Below, piece after piece: positions 11,901-23,849 of a stretch of 64,000 bases of DNA. Position 1 is the first letter of the stretch; each line of letters opens with the position of its first letter. Origin of the DNA: Saxidomus purpurata (Eukaryota; Mollusca; Bivalvia; Venerida; Veneridae); NCBI GenBank assembly GCA_022818135.1, contig JAFMSR010000006.1:38735538-38799537 (forward strand). Direction: 5' to 3'. Below the pieces are notes generated by a model, which had not been told where the DNA came from, searched no databases, and saw nothing but the letters and a program-made list of their open reading frames with translations. The position numbers and the translations under genes were made by a program.

Positions 11901-13340
11901 AGCTCATCGGGAATTTTATCAGATGGGTTTCTTAATGTGTACTTTTGCAAAAAAAATTAAGATCTGTGGAGATGAAAAAAAGAGGTGTGTTATGAAAAAA
12001 GTGATAAAAAGTGAAGTGGAAAAAAAAAGAAATAATGATAATGTTGCTGCTGCTTGTTGGTGAATGGCTGTTTAAGGCACATACCTTACAACTAGTTGAT
12101 AATTTTCTCAATAAGTTAAAAATAGGCTTTATGTATGTTATAAAATAAATGAATGAATTTTTCAAGAATAGAACTCTATTATATTTACGATTATTATACC
12201 TCAAGAAATTTCTCAATTGGGCACAGAAAATGCATCTTGACTCATTACAGAGTTATTGCCCTTTTTATTCCTGTCGGGGTACTTGCTAGTAATCAGCTTC
12301 ATACAATATCAAGCCACTCAGAGAAAGGGTGTAAAGAACTATAACCTAACTTGAGATATAAATGAAGAAACGGAAACTAATATTGAATACTCATACAATT
12401 AAGACCAGTGGCTCAGAACCATAACTCCACACATTACAGAGTTATTACCCTTTTTTTTTTTTCCTGGTCGGGCATAACTTGAAAACTTCTGGTGGAATTC
12501 AATAAACTTCTACAATGGTTTAGCACGTTAGAGGGGGACTACAGGAACCATATCTTCTTGACTAATTACAGAGTTATTGCCCTCTTGTTCTTTTCCCTGT
12601 GGCTTTTCACCAAGTTGGAATTCAATACAACTGCTTTTTAAAGGCTGAGTTCTCTTGTAGGTTTGTTGCAAGGTATTATATTACCATGAACTTCTTCATT
12701 TAAAGCAATCCTTTTGGGGGTATTAATCACTTTAGTGATAGCTCTAGTTTCAAACTACATTCAGTTTTTTGGTGTACCTCTTTAAAGACTAATCTTAGCA
12801 AGTAAATAATAATTCCTTTTTGTCTGATGCAATAAATAAGAACAGTTACTGTGCTTGAGTCGGAGTATGTTCCTCAAATAACAAAATGAAAATAAAGTGC
12901 GTTTGACACATTTTCTGAAAACTGACAAATTGAAACTGAACAAAGTTGTGACGTTTGTATTAGAATTTTTTTAAGCCCCTCTGGTATACGGTATATAAAT
13001 TAGATTAGATATTTGTTAGATTCTAAGCTAGATATTACTGTAAGCTGATTATACGCTTTTTACTATTTTTACTGTTACAACATTACGATGTTAGTTTCGT
13101 TTGAAATGCTGAAAATCAAATTGGTGAATGAAATATGTATATTAAGTTTAGTATATAAAAGAGAGCGTTAACTGTATGTCAACAAAAAACGGTAACACTT
13201 GGAAACAAATCGAGGCGATTCCTTAGACTGTATACATACAAACAGGAAAATAAAGTTACTGTATTCTACCACATGGTATCATCATTTTTCCTGTGTGAGT
13301 CTGATTCATTGTGATCATTGTTCATCAGTTAAACTGATCA
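11901..13340. other. spacer with weak tandem repetition
   Basis: No gene is seen. Between about 12230 and 12610 there are degenerate units containing ACTNATTACAGAGTTATTGCCCT, similar in style to the other molluscan-type tandem blocks. The rest shows nothing recognisable. Confidence 0.5.
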
Positions 13341-16300
13341 AACTATAATAGGTTTCTACTGGAAAATATTCTAGACAGTGCTTGAAATAGTTTTTCTACA
13401 GTTTCCAGACTATTCCATAATATGTTCCTCTGTTGAAGAAATCTTCATGAATTCCAGCCTTTGTTTAAAGATATTCTGAACTTACAATGTTGGAATTTAT
13501 TACTGTGGAATGTGGTATCTAGTTTCGTGCTTCTGTGTGGATTTTCTTGTTAGATATGAAAAATATTGGTTCATCCTCCACACAAATTTTATGGTTGAAT
13601 ATCATAGATGTTTTCATAAAAACAGTGCTTTTGAAATTGAAAAATTAAGTCTTTTAGTTGAACAGTGAAGTTACTCTTGTCCTAGAATAGAATGTTCATA
13701 CACATAGCACATAGTTACTCATAGCAGGTGTCAGCATTGGATGTTAAAATACATCTAGATATTTTAGATGATTGCACACAGCATATATTTCACTATAATG
13801 CACATTGCATTATGAAAGTGGTGAAATCTGTGAGTCTGTCCTGCGTGAAGTGATGAAATGTGCAGCATATCTCATGTTCCAGAAAGGACTTGGGAATATG
13901 ATGGGTCTAGAAATGACAAACAAAAAGACACTGTGTCATTGGACTCGTGTATAATCTGAGAGCAGATAGGACAACTTCGTACATGTATTATATTTTATTA
14001 GATAGATAGTTTAGTTGTATGTTTTAAAAATTCCAAAAAATATCAAGCAAACCAAAACAAGCACATAAAAATATCAAGTTATCAAATTCAATATATTTCT
14101 GTATAGGCATGAAGCATGGAACTATCTGTATTGAATATATTTCAGTCTGGCCAAAAATAATTAAGTGTTAGCATTGAAACATTCTAAGCCCAGAACGAAC
14201 TCCATCGGAAACATTTCCCATCAAAGCGTGAAATATTGCAAGGACACACTGGAATTTATGTAATGTGTAATAATTACATACAGATAAACAATGAATCAGA
14301 TCTTTTCAGGAAAATTGAAGATGACATTAGTAGAATACACCAACTTTCTCACTGTGTTTGTGCATTGTCAGTCTTACCTAGTATACAATATAAATTAATG
14401 TACTTTTTAGCTCACTGCATTTTTACTAAACTTTCATTACAAAATATCAAAAACGTAAAATGTCATGATTATCTTTTGTGCAAATTTGAAATGCACTTCA
14501 CATCATGAGAATAAAAGCAATGATATGAAACATTTAGTTTAGCACAAATATCAATCACCAATGGTAACCGTTTTGTACTAATAGTATTGATGGGGAGAAC
14601 TAAATGTAACTATTCCCATGAGTTCAATAATACATCCTCACTACAGGGTGATTCTTACCACTGACTGGAAGCACTGCAGACTTAGCTACTGCTAGTTACT
14701 ATAGTAAATATATTTAAAAAGGCACAACCTTATACTTGATATATTTTGTTAATTTTGAAATAACTTAAGAATATATAAAAATAATATGCTGATGAAAGAA
14801 ATCTTCCAAAACCATAAAAGATGAAGCAAAAAAAAGCACTGGGTAGTAACTGGTAAAAAAAATTAACAAAATGTGTTGTATTGCCATTAAACCTTCATGT
14901 TTTATGCTCCCCCAAGATTCTGTTTTTCTGAACCAAGCTTGGCACAGTTAAAGATCAAAGGTCACCAGACTGTATATCCTTAACCCTTTAATTGATAGAT
15001 TTTCATCAAACTTTTCTCAAATTATAATCTCCTTATGATTGACAGGGTCAAGGTCACTCTTGGTATAGTCATCTAACTATATCTCCAGGACCTTTCAAAG
15101 GATTTTCATGAAAGTTTAGTCATATGTTCATCTCATCCTGTCATATTCAGTTTAAGACTTTGTATTGCAGGGCAATACTCCATCTACTTGTTCATATCAG
15201 CCTTTAAAAGGCTTACTTGTTTACAACTCCTAGTATAACTAATAACTTCTGTGTTTATCATTGTTTAATGGTTGTTTTTGTGTCAAATATAATGTTCATA
15301 ACACATACAAATGTTTTGGAATAAAAAAACTGCTTAAACTTATATTTGTGAACAGGTTTTTAAACACATTCCTTTTGGGATAGCATTCTGTGTGTACGTT
15401 TCTTAAGATCAGAACAAGCAGAACAACTCTGTCAGAAATGCAAATAATAATTATACATATTGGAATAAAAACTGCTTTAACTAATACTGTGAACAGGTTT
15501 TTAAACACATTTGCTGGGGAATATATCAATTCAACAATAGCATTCTATGTGCACGCTTCTTGAGCTCAGAACTAGCAGTGCAAAATGATAAATATGGTGG
15601 CTGATTTGTGCCATTTCTTGTTAGTGTTTTGGTGCAGACAAGTTTATTGGCGGCCAAAACAAAAAACTGCCTAGTGAGAAGTTCCATCTGCCATATTTGC
15701 TTACTGTAGCGAGGGGTGTTGTGGGTGCCAGGCAGGGTAAAATATGTACACAACTCAAGCTGTATACATCAAATAATGTAGATTGATTAACCACAGACTG
15801 GGATTATTTGTGTCTTGCCAGTAGTGTCCTTAGGCAAGACACAAATAATTCCACATTGCCTCTCTCTTTTCGAGGTTGATTCAATCTGGAATGAGTCTCG
15901 AGAGTGATTAATCTAAGTTGTAAGAACTTGTTTCGCAATCAAGAATAAATAAATTAGTACATATATACTTGGATTATTTGATTGTTTCCTTTACTTAATT
16001 TCAGTTATGAAAAAAAAATACAGTTTACCAACCATTATCCTTGTTGCAAACTGTACAAGCATTTCAACTGTTCTTTCAGTACAACTGTTCTGTTAATACT
16101 TAGAATAGTTTCGGTGGCTGATCTTTGCTATTTAATGTTCAAATGTCACCAATGACAAAGTTATGGCAAAAGTACGACACAATAAAATGTTGCTTTGTAG
16201 TGTGGACAAGTACAAATTTTCACTAGTGACCCTTTTAGTGCCTTAATTATTACTTTAGTGAGGTGGAGAGGTGAACAAGTAACTTGAGTATTGCAAGCAA

Positions 16301-16724
16301 TACATGAGGCCCCTACTGATTTAAACCCTTCAGGAAAGTATTAGTTTACAGAAGGACAATGTCTTGATTTTTTTCTAAAGATTTCTTTTATATAGATATT
16401 AAAGGGAGATAATTCAAAACTTTGGCAAAGAACAGTTATGGTTCTTTGATGTCACATTAAATCCAATCATAATCCTCTGTCTTTTAACTCAGTTTGAATA
16501 ATTTCCTTCAGTTATCCTAAGATGGCATAATGCTCAACCAGATCCTGCAATATTTTCTGCCATCTTTCTCTTCAATTCTGAATATGGTACTAACTTTGCA
16601 AGACTTGGCATAGTTCTGTAGAAGAAAGCTATCTGATATCAAAATATCATTGTTAGCTATGACTGACACTGAAACTGGTTGTCCCAAACACTTTACATCT
16701 TCATTAGAATTGTGTGCATAATAT
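13341..16724 (+). repeat. segmental duplication copy 2
   Basis: A direct repeat of copy 1 (1-3774 and 9078-9434), diverged by scattered substitutions and small indels. It lacks the insertions at 2363-3296 and 3775-9077 and carries its own SINE at 15811-15970. A segment at about 15285-15450 is a tandem duplicate of about 15450-15600 (both have ACAGGTTTTTAAACACATT). Confidence 0.85.
15811..15970 (+). mobile_element. SINE copy with 10-bp target duplication
   Basis: The insertion is flanked by GGATTATTTG (15801-15810 and 15971-15980) and is absent from both other copies of the duplication. Family landmarks: CACATTGCCTCTCTC, GAGAGTGATTAATCTAAG, AGAACTTGTTTCGCAATC and AATAAATAAATTAG at the 3' end. 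It shares these with 42296-42465. The tRNA-like head is missing, so it is 5' truncated. Spread by LINE machinery is inferred from the target duplication. Confidence 0.8.
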
Positions 16725-17411
16725 TTTTAGCTCACCTGGCACAAAGTGCTAAGGAGAGCTATTAGGATCGCTCACCATCCGGTTTCTGTCATACGTTGTA
16801 CAACATGTTGATGAAACTTGGTGGGGATGTTCTTTGCATAAAGCTCTATCAAAGTTGTTCAAGTAATTTCCATTCCATGCAGAGCTCTGGTTGCCATACC
16901 AACAGAAAGAAAAAAACTTTAAAAATCTTCTTCTCAAAAGCTGGAAAGCCCAGACCTTACATATTTGGCATGCAGCATTGTTTAGTGGACCTCTACCAAG
17001 ATGTTCAAATTATGACCCCTGGGTCAAAATTGACATGGCCCTGGTTGGCACTCGATTTTACATAGGCTTATATAGGAAAAACTTGTAACATTTTTTTCTC
17101 TGAAACCACAAGGCCTAGAGCTTACATATTTAGCAAGTAGCATTGCCTCTACCTCTATCAAGATTGTTCAATTTATGACCCCCGTTCAAAATTGACACGG
17201 CTTGGGTTGGCACTCAATTTTACATGAAAAACTTTAAAAATCTTCTTCTCTGAAACCACAATCATGGTCTAGGAAAGTATCATTGTGTAGATGACCTTTA
17301 TGAATATTGTTTAAATCATGACCCCCAGGTCAAAGTTGACCCTTCCCGTGATGCGATTGTTGACCTTGTTTTATAGCCAATGGTAGCCAGATAAACAATA
17401 CGGGCCTTCTT
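16725..17411 (+). mobile_element. 'GCTCACC' dispersed element
   Basis: Starts TTTTTAGCTCACCTGGCACA and ends near ATACGGGCCTTCTTTC, a decayed form of the usual GGGCCATCTTGGCCCTCTT. The body repeats units around CCACAAGGCCTAGAGCTTA and ACCAAGATTGTTCAA. It is non-coding. Confidence 0.75.
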
Positions 17412-17696
17412 TCAAAGTAACGTACTTTATTTATCTATTTTCTTTAAAGTTATAATTACCCTTCCAAATTTCTAAACTGAGTTACGATCACGCACAAAGA
17501 TGAAAACTTAGTAAATGATTTGAAAACATGTAAAAAAATTAATTATGCTGAGTTATTTCTCCTTTTGAAATATATAAATTTAAATGTCCTTAATAGATAG
17601 GATTGAATCTCTATTTTTGACTAGGATAGTCAAAAAAGATTTTAACTGATCTTCTCTATATTCAATGGGAATAAAACTGAGATACAAATTTATATA

Positions 17697-18234
17697 CTTT
17701 TAGCTCACCTTGCACAAAGTGAAACCACAAGACCTAGAGCTTAGATATTTAGCATGTGTCATAACCTAGTAGACCTCTACCAAGATTGTTCAAATTATGA
17801 CCCCTGTGTCAAAATTGACCCTGCCCTGGGGTCACTTGTTTTTGCATAGGCTTAATTATGTAGGAAAAACTTTAAATATCTTCTTTTCTGAAACCACAAA
17901 GCCTAGAGCTTAGATATTTAGCATGTGGCATTACCTAGTAAACCTCTACCAAGATTGTTCAAATTATGGCACATTGGTCAAAACTGACCCCACCTGTGGG
18001 TCCCTTGTTTTTCTATAGGCTTATGTAGAAAAACTTAAAAACTCTTCTTCAGTAAACCACAAGGCCTAGACCTTAGATATTTGGCATGTATCAATACAGC
18101 CTAGTTGACATCTTTCAAGAATGTTCAAAATCATGTCCCCTAGGTCAAAATTGACCCTTTCTGCTACTGATGACCTTGTTTTATAGCCAATGGTAGCCAG
18201 GTGAGCGATATAGGGCCATCTTGGCCCTCTTGTT
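17697..18234 (+). mobile_element. 'GCTCACC' dispersed element, second copy
   Basis: Starts CTTTTAGCTCACCTTGCACA and ends GGCCATCTTGGCCCTCTTG. The terminal AGCCAGGTGAGC is close to an inverted match of the start (GCTCACCT), so the element has short inverted ends. Confidence 0.75.
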
Positions 18235-18569
18235 GTTAAAACTTTGGCAATGTTCATTTTTCAAGTAGAATAAATCAGTGACTAATGTCTCCTTTTAAAT
18301 TATGATGAGCACTTTGAAGGATAATATCACTTTAATTTTTGTTATAATAGATTTATTGTACCTGGATAAATTTCAGATCTTTTGGATTTCATTTATGCTC
18401 ATTTCTCAATTTCCATATATGCCATTAATTTTGTGTTCAGGACATTTATATCTTTTTCTCAAAAAATCCATAATTAACTCACTGTTACAAATTTTTTACA
18501 CAGGTTTTGATTCCAAGTTAATTTAATCCTAGATTAGTTAAAGCTGTGGCATGTTGACAGTGTCCAGCG

Positions 18570-19160
18570 AAAAAATGATGCGGGCGAAAACAATTTCTTG
18601 TGTGTGCAACTCCCTCCTACATTTCGTTAAATGGATTTCAAACCAAACTTTCACGAAGTATTGTCCCCTTGAAGTTGCCCTGGAACATATTGTCAGGGTT
18701 TTGTGATTTGGTCATTTTTGACAGAATTATGGCCCTTTGTTTTTTTTCACATATGTCATTCTTCTGTGCACAACTCCTCCTACATTTCTCAATGGATTTC
18801 AACCAAACTTTCACAGAAGTATTGTCATGAAATGCCCTGGCAAATATTGTCCGGGTTTTGTGATTTGGTCATTTTTGACAGAATTATGGCCCTTTGTTTT
18901 TTTTCACATATGTGTTTCTTCTGTGCACAACTCCTTCTACAAATCTTAAGGGATTTCAACCAAACTTTCACAGAATTATTGTCACCAAGTGCCCTGGTGC
19001 ATATTGTCGGGGTTTTGTAATTTGATCATTTTTCTGACAGAATTATGGGCCCTTTGTTTTTTCCACATAATGTAATATAAGTAAAGAGCACAATACTCTT
19101 CTGTGTGCAACTCTTACATTTCTCAAGGGATTTCAACCAAACTTTCACAGAACTATAATT
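18570..19160 (+). repeat. degenerate tandem repeat, 160-180-bp unit
   Basis: Units begin around CTGTGCACAACTCCTYCTAC at about 18600, 18763, 18921 and 19101, and contain GGATTTCAACCAAACTTTCAC and GACAGAATTATGGCCCTTTG. Overlapping short frames arise from it. Two more units lie at 21170-21420. Confidence 0.8.
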
Positions 19161-19424
19161 GTGAACTAAAGAATTCTGAATATATAATGGTCCCAGTTCT
19201 GCCTAGTGGTCCGGTCGGTCCATCCGTTAGCAATTTTGTGTCTCCTTATTTTGAAGTATATACAAGATCTGAATTTTGATGCATACGGCTATGACAATGA
19301 CGCCCTGCATGTTTTTGAAGCATGGCTGGGAGATGGGCACTGGGGCAGGTTTCTATTATAAAATGTGCGTGGTTAACATCAGCGAACCCCTTTTTACTAC
19401 ATAAAATGATCATTACCTCTGTCA

Positions 19425-19711
19425 CGGACCTATATACACATTATGTTAATTATGTTATTTGTTTTATTCATCCTTGTAATGATATATGCAAATAAAAAGA
19501 TTTTAAATGATTTTCTAGTTTCTGTTTTTTTATTTTCATTCACTCATGGGAGTTTTCGTAACTGGAAATGCAGATAAGTTGTTAAACTGTCAAAGAACTT
19601 GAACAAAAAATATCGCTAAAATTTATCGAACTATTCAAATACAAAAAAAGAAAAGTAATACTTTTTTTCTAATAGAGAACGGACCTATACACAGTGTATA
19701 TAGGTCCGTGA
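19425..19711. mobile_element. small inverted-terminal-repeat element (MITE-like)
   Basis: CACGGACCTATATACAC at the left is a perfect inverted match of the right end (GTGTATATAGGTCCGTG). The right end is itself a near palindrome, with ACGGACCTATACAC just before it. No clear target duplication is seen. A further GGTCCGTG lies at about 19980. Confidence 0.55.
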
Positions 19712-20996
19712 TTGCAATGATTTTGGGTTTTAATACCGTCTAAGGGAGGTAATCGTTACAACATAAAGTACACACTAAGTTACATCGAACTAATTTGCTT
19801 AAAACCTAACCTATCATTCTAAAATTACACATATTCAACAAATACATTAATTCTTATCATTTAGAATAATAAAAAGTGTATTTAACATAAAAAACTATTG
19901 AATTAAGACTTGTTTCTGGTAATCTCATTTGTTTTTGGTTGTTTCCGGTAAAAAGTTGTTTTCGGTAATCAGTAATACCGGTCCGTGCCTCTGTGTATTT
20001 AGCTGTATATCCTTTTTGTTTATGAAACTGATTTATAAAAATAAAGTTTTTATTAGTAATTAGCATAATACTAAACCCTTATGTAACTTCCATATTGTTT
20101 GTCTATTGTGATAATTAAATACCTCTTTTCTCACAACATTAATTATTTTCGGATGCTAATTTTACACTGGCTATTTTTAGATACCAAGGAACTGATACAC
20201 AAAACTATTTATAACCATGGCTCCTCCCACAATTTCACTGAATCACAGGTCGGTTAATAGGAAGCAGAGGCAAAAACCTGTGCAAATATAATTTACACCG
20301 GGTCTAAATATTGTAAAAGAACTATCTGTAAAACAGATATACCTGCCCCTCCCTCCCTGTAGCTGGTAATGTGGATTTTTCTTTCTTTCTATTCCCGAAG
20401 CATTATACACTCCAGCAATATGGCGGAAAGAGACGAAATCCACATGATTAATTATGCTGTGACGTATACATTTTACAGAACTTCCATTGGCTGATTATTG
20501 TTTTTGTTTACAAATGATGGAATGGAATTCCGTTAGGGCCCTACGTATTGCATAGTTGGGAGAACGGTTTTTCTTTACAGTTTCAATATTAAAGTCTAAT
20601 ATGTAGTAATTAAAATGGGTTTTCATTGATTTTTCACGTTGGCGCCATGTATTCTATTATCTGAGTGTTTTAAGATAGCAAAACATCTTCCGAATCTTTT
20701 TTCTGAGCTTTGATGAATCGGGTCGTAAGGTCCGTAAACCAAGCTAAAAAACCCGTGGTCTACGAGTTTGTGGAAAAGTTATTAAATACTCATTAAATGT
20801 GTCCAAAGTTTTGAAATAAGGGAAGGAGACATGTGTATTTTGTATTGTATTGTTTTTTAATGACTTAATACAATTTAATGATTCATAAAAGTCATTTTTC
20901 ATACATAGAACATAGTTTAGATTTACAATAATAATGTTGGCTGCTCCCTATTCGATTATGCAACCCCATGGTCCAAAATTGAAACCTATTCAATAC
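19712..20996. other. low-repeat stretch, no gene recognised
   Basis: Contains CAATATGGCGGAAAGAG (ATG at 20420) and an inverted CCAAT motif near 20485, which might suggest a promoter or first exon. The frame closes after 24 codons without a convincing donor. No repeat was recognised. Confidence 0.4.
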
Positions 20997-21022
20997 TGAC
21001 GCCGCGATTCATCGCGGCGTCA
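20997..21022. repeat. perfect 12-bp inverted repeat, 2-bp loop
   Basis: TGACGCCGCGAT, then TC, then its exact reverse complement. It is strikingly GC- and CpG-rich in an AT-rich setting. It could form a hairpin or cruciform. Role unknown. Confidence 0.85.
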
Positions 21023-21094
21023 ATAAAAGGGAGAATACTCTGTTATTACTGTCTATTTTTAGAATAGATTACCAGTCCTGTATACTTTGGAGTA

Positions 21095-21170
21095 TTCTGT
21101 TACAGTAAGATGACAAAATTTCTCATGAGACCAGCGGTTCAAACCCCACACAGAGCAAGTTTTTTTTTTT
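21095..21170 (+). mobile_element. possible tRNA-derived SINE fragment
   Basis: GCGGTTCAAACCCCAC matches a pol III box B / T-arm, and a T-run follows. No matching box A or cloverleaf could be drawn, so it is not called a tRNA gene. Confidence 0.3.
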
Positions 21171-21420
21171 TTTAAATAACTTTTGCCTGAATTATGGCCC
21201 TTTGCTTTTTTTCCACATATGTTATATATAGAAGAATACTGTCACGTGCCCACTTCCTCCTACATTTCTCAAGATATTTAAACCAAACTCTCACACAACT
21301 GTTGTCATCAAGTGCCCACGTGCATATTGTCTGGGTTTTGTGTTTGGATCAGTTTTGCCTGAATTATGGCCCTTTGCTTTTTTTACACATGTAATATATA
21401 GAAGAAGACCTTTGTTTCTT
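21170..21420 (+). repeat. two more units of the 18570-19160 tandem family
   Basis: CTGAATTATGGCCCTTTGC occurs twice with CTCCTACATTTCTCAAG between, as in the array at 18.6-19.2 kb. Confidence 0.7.
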
Positions 21421-21439
21421 TTTCACATTATGTATATCT

Positions 21440-21940
21440 ACTTACTTTAAAAACACATTTGCGCTCGGCCAGCAGACTGGAAAATGAAAACCTGGTTTTG
21501 TGACAATTTCCTGGTACTTGTCTAAAACTTGTGTTTGCGAGCACTGCACAAATTTTTGATTCCATGTTAATTTTAAGCTAGAAGTTAAAGCTGCTCATTC
21601 ACAGTTTCCGGTTAAAATAATGATACACCAAAAACATAATTTTCAGTGTTGTACAGATTCAGGCCCCCTTTATATTTTTCTCGTTAAATGGTAACTTCAG
21701 AAGCAAGTGGTCTCTTGTTGTCCCCTATTGAATTACAGATAATTTGTTCTAACTCTTTTTCATATATTTGTATATATTTCTATCGCACAATTATATTATT
21801 ACCGAAAATACAGGAAAGGTCACGCAACTTCCATACCTGTAAACTGGCTTTAATTTCTTTTTTTCTCCAAATGTCATCATCATTTATTCGATATCCTTGA
21901 CTTATTTCTAATCTCATTAAAATTTGCAGTTTAACCTTTA
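21440..21940. other. spacer, nothing recognised
   Basis: AT-rich. No exon or repeat was identified. Confidence 0.4.
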
Positions 21941-21949
21941 AGTTTTCCT

Positions 21950-22385
21950 ATAAAAAGGCTTTTAGTCAGCAGGTCAAAGCTCAAGGTCACAGTGACCCAA
22001 ACTTTGAAAACCTTTTCCACCCAATATCTTGAGATCTATATCATGCACAGTCTTCAAACTTCATTGGATTATTTTTCTTACAGAGTAAACAATACCTACT
22101 GTTTCTGGGATCAGTGGGTAAAAGGTCAAGGTCACAGTGACCCGAACTTCGAAAGTCTTTCCCACTCAATATTTTGAGATCTAATTATCAACAACAGTCT
22201 TGAAACTTCATAGGAAAACTGGTCTTACTGACTTGATGAGCCCTACTGTTTTTGGTGTCAATGGGTCAATGTCAATGTCACATTGACAGCTTTCCTTGAT
22301 AAAATTCTAAAACATTTTCACAAAACTTACTCAGAACTGTCCAGTAGAGCGATACTGGCACTTTTGTGTCTCTCTTTTCTTGTTT
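21950..22385 (+). mobile_element. 5'-truncated 'GCTCACC' element, 3' part
   Basis: Tandem units with CAAGGTCACAGTGACCC and CTTCAAACTTCATTGG, then CCAGTAGAGCGATACTGGC at the end. It resembles the end of 9435-10644. Confidence 0.55.
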
Positions 22386-22870
22386 AACCTAGCACCGGAA
22401 GCTTTATCATAAATTCTATAATCGTTAAAATTGACAGCATGGAAACTGATTTTCGTTTTCAGTAAAAGGTGAGCGTCATCGACAAATTTGTTTATGATTG
22501 CTCGGTTTACTGTTAACCATCTATTTTTGGTAGGCATATATATGTTCAATCGTTTACATGCAATGGGTTTGTAAAAGAAGAGCAATCGGACACTTTTGTT
22601 TTATTAGGTCTTTAAGTGCAAGTTTCTTGCAGCAGCGTATGATTTACTCATTCGTTAATTAAAGGAGTTCATTTTAATGTCATTTCACATGAGAGGGATG
22701 GGGTACGCGTGCCAGCACTGGTAAATTCAACATATCTCCCGATTAAACTTGACCTGCTAGGGAGGCACTTTATTTTACATAGTTACGTACACTTATATAA
22801 GAAAAAACTTTCAAAATCTTCTTCTCTGAAACTCAGAAAAAGTGTCTGCGAGAGAAAATTATCACCAAAA
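22386..22870. other. spacer, nothing recognised
   Basis: No exon with credible splice sites and no repeat was recognised. Confidence 0.4.
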
Positions 22871-22879
22871 GGTGATATG

Positions 22880-23150
22880 AGTCTAGGTGTGTCTGTGAGA
22901 GAATATGTCCCCACAGGATGGTACGATTCTCAATGTATCTGTCAGAGAATATGTCCCTGTCCGATGGTACAGTCCTAAGTGTGTCAGTAAGAGAATTTTC
23001 CCCTCACGATGGTATGATTCCCATCGTGTCTGTGAAAGAATATGTCCCCGTCCGATGGTACGGTCCCAAGTGTGTCAGTGGGAGAAATATTCCCTCAGAG
23101 TGGTACGATTCTCGGTGTGTCTGTTAGAATATGTCCCCACAGGAATGTAT
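22880..23150 (+). repeat. minisatellite, about 58-60-bp unit
   Basis: Units contain GTGTCTGTGAGAGAATATGT, then CCCC and GATGGTACGATTCYC. About five imperfect copies. Two unit types alternate: one with CCCACAGGATGG and one with CCGTCCGATGG. Frames across it are open only because of the repetition. Confidence 0.8.
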
Positions 23151-23391
23151 CCTCACAGGATGTATAATGATTATAAAGTGCCAGAGGCAGGTTCCCCTGG
23201 CGTGCGTACGTACATACCAACAATGTATAAACAGATTTAGGAGTTACTACGTTCCTAAAACACAGGAAACTCCTTACAATTAGAAAATTTTGTTTTTCAT
23301 TCATTATACAAGGCATGCGTATCTTCAATACTCATGTTTTCTTATTAAAGTCCAAGGACCACATTGGTTCTAATGATTAAGAAAAATTAAT

Positions 23392-23650
23392 TTACTGATA
23401 GGATAGTGATAGAACCATGCCTTTCTTTCGTATTCAACTCATTTCTTCATGAAAAATAGTTGCCATAAAGCCTTTATTATTTGCAATATCATTGAAAAGG
23501 TACTGCACGTACAACATTTTAAGCATGTACATTGATATAAAAAGCAAATAAAGATCATTTCTGCCGGTTAGACATCTTTCTTGGTAAATTAAGGGCTACT
23601 TGTAATTGTGATCCTGGGACTTTAGAAACCAAAGGTAGCTGTTTGAAATA
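23392..23650 (+). repeat. dispersed family R3, copy a
   Basis: Landmarks: ACTGATAGGATAGTGATAG, CCTTTCTTTCGTATTCAA, TTTGCAATATCATTGAAAAG, GACATCTTTCTTGGTAA and ATCCTGGGACTTTA. Related copies lie at 48440-48645, 50945-51300, 58160-58640 and 60661-60830. Non-coding; class unknown. Confidence 0.65.
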
Positions 23651-23767
23651 ACGACAACAGAGTCAATTATTTTGTTGTTGTGGTTATAACATTTTAGCAC
23701 TTGCTCGCAGATAAAGTAGCAAAACAACCTAATATGAATATTTTAGGGTCTGCAATAAAAAGATCAA

Positions 23768-23846
23768 AACACAGCTGTGGTGGGTGCTCGGGCCAATACC
23801 TTCTAGCTCGGACCAATACCGATGATCGACCCACCGCAGCCGTGTA
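23768..23846. repeat. 17-bp imperfect inverted repeat around GGNCCAATACC pair
   Basis: ACACAGCTGTGGTGGGT is inverted as ACCCACCGCAGCCGTGT with two mismatches. The loop holds two direct copies of CTCGGNCCAATACC. Possibly a small foldback element or a hairpin RNA; function unknown. Confidence 0.6.
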
Positions 23847-23849
23847 TTA

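Noticed and set aside
20420..20495. First exon starting ATGGCGGAAAGAG
   Set aside because: The frame closes after 24 codons with no suitable donor before the stop.
21130..21150. tRNA gene suggested by a good T-arm sequence
   Set aside because: No acceptor stem, D-arm or anticodon arm could be paired with it; listed only as a SINE-like fragment.
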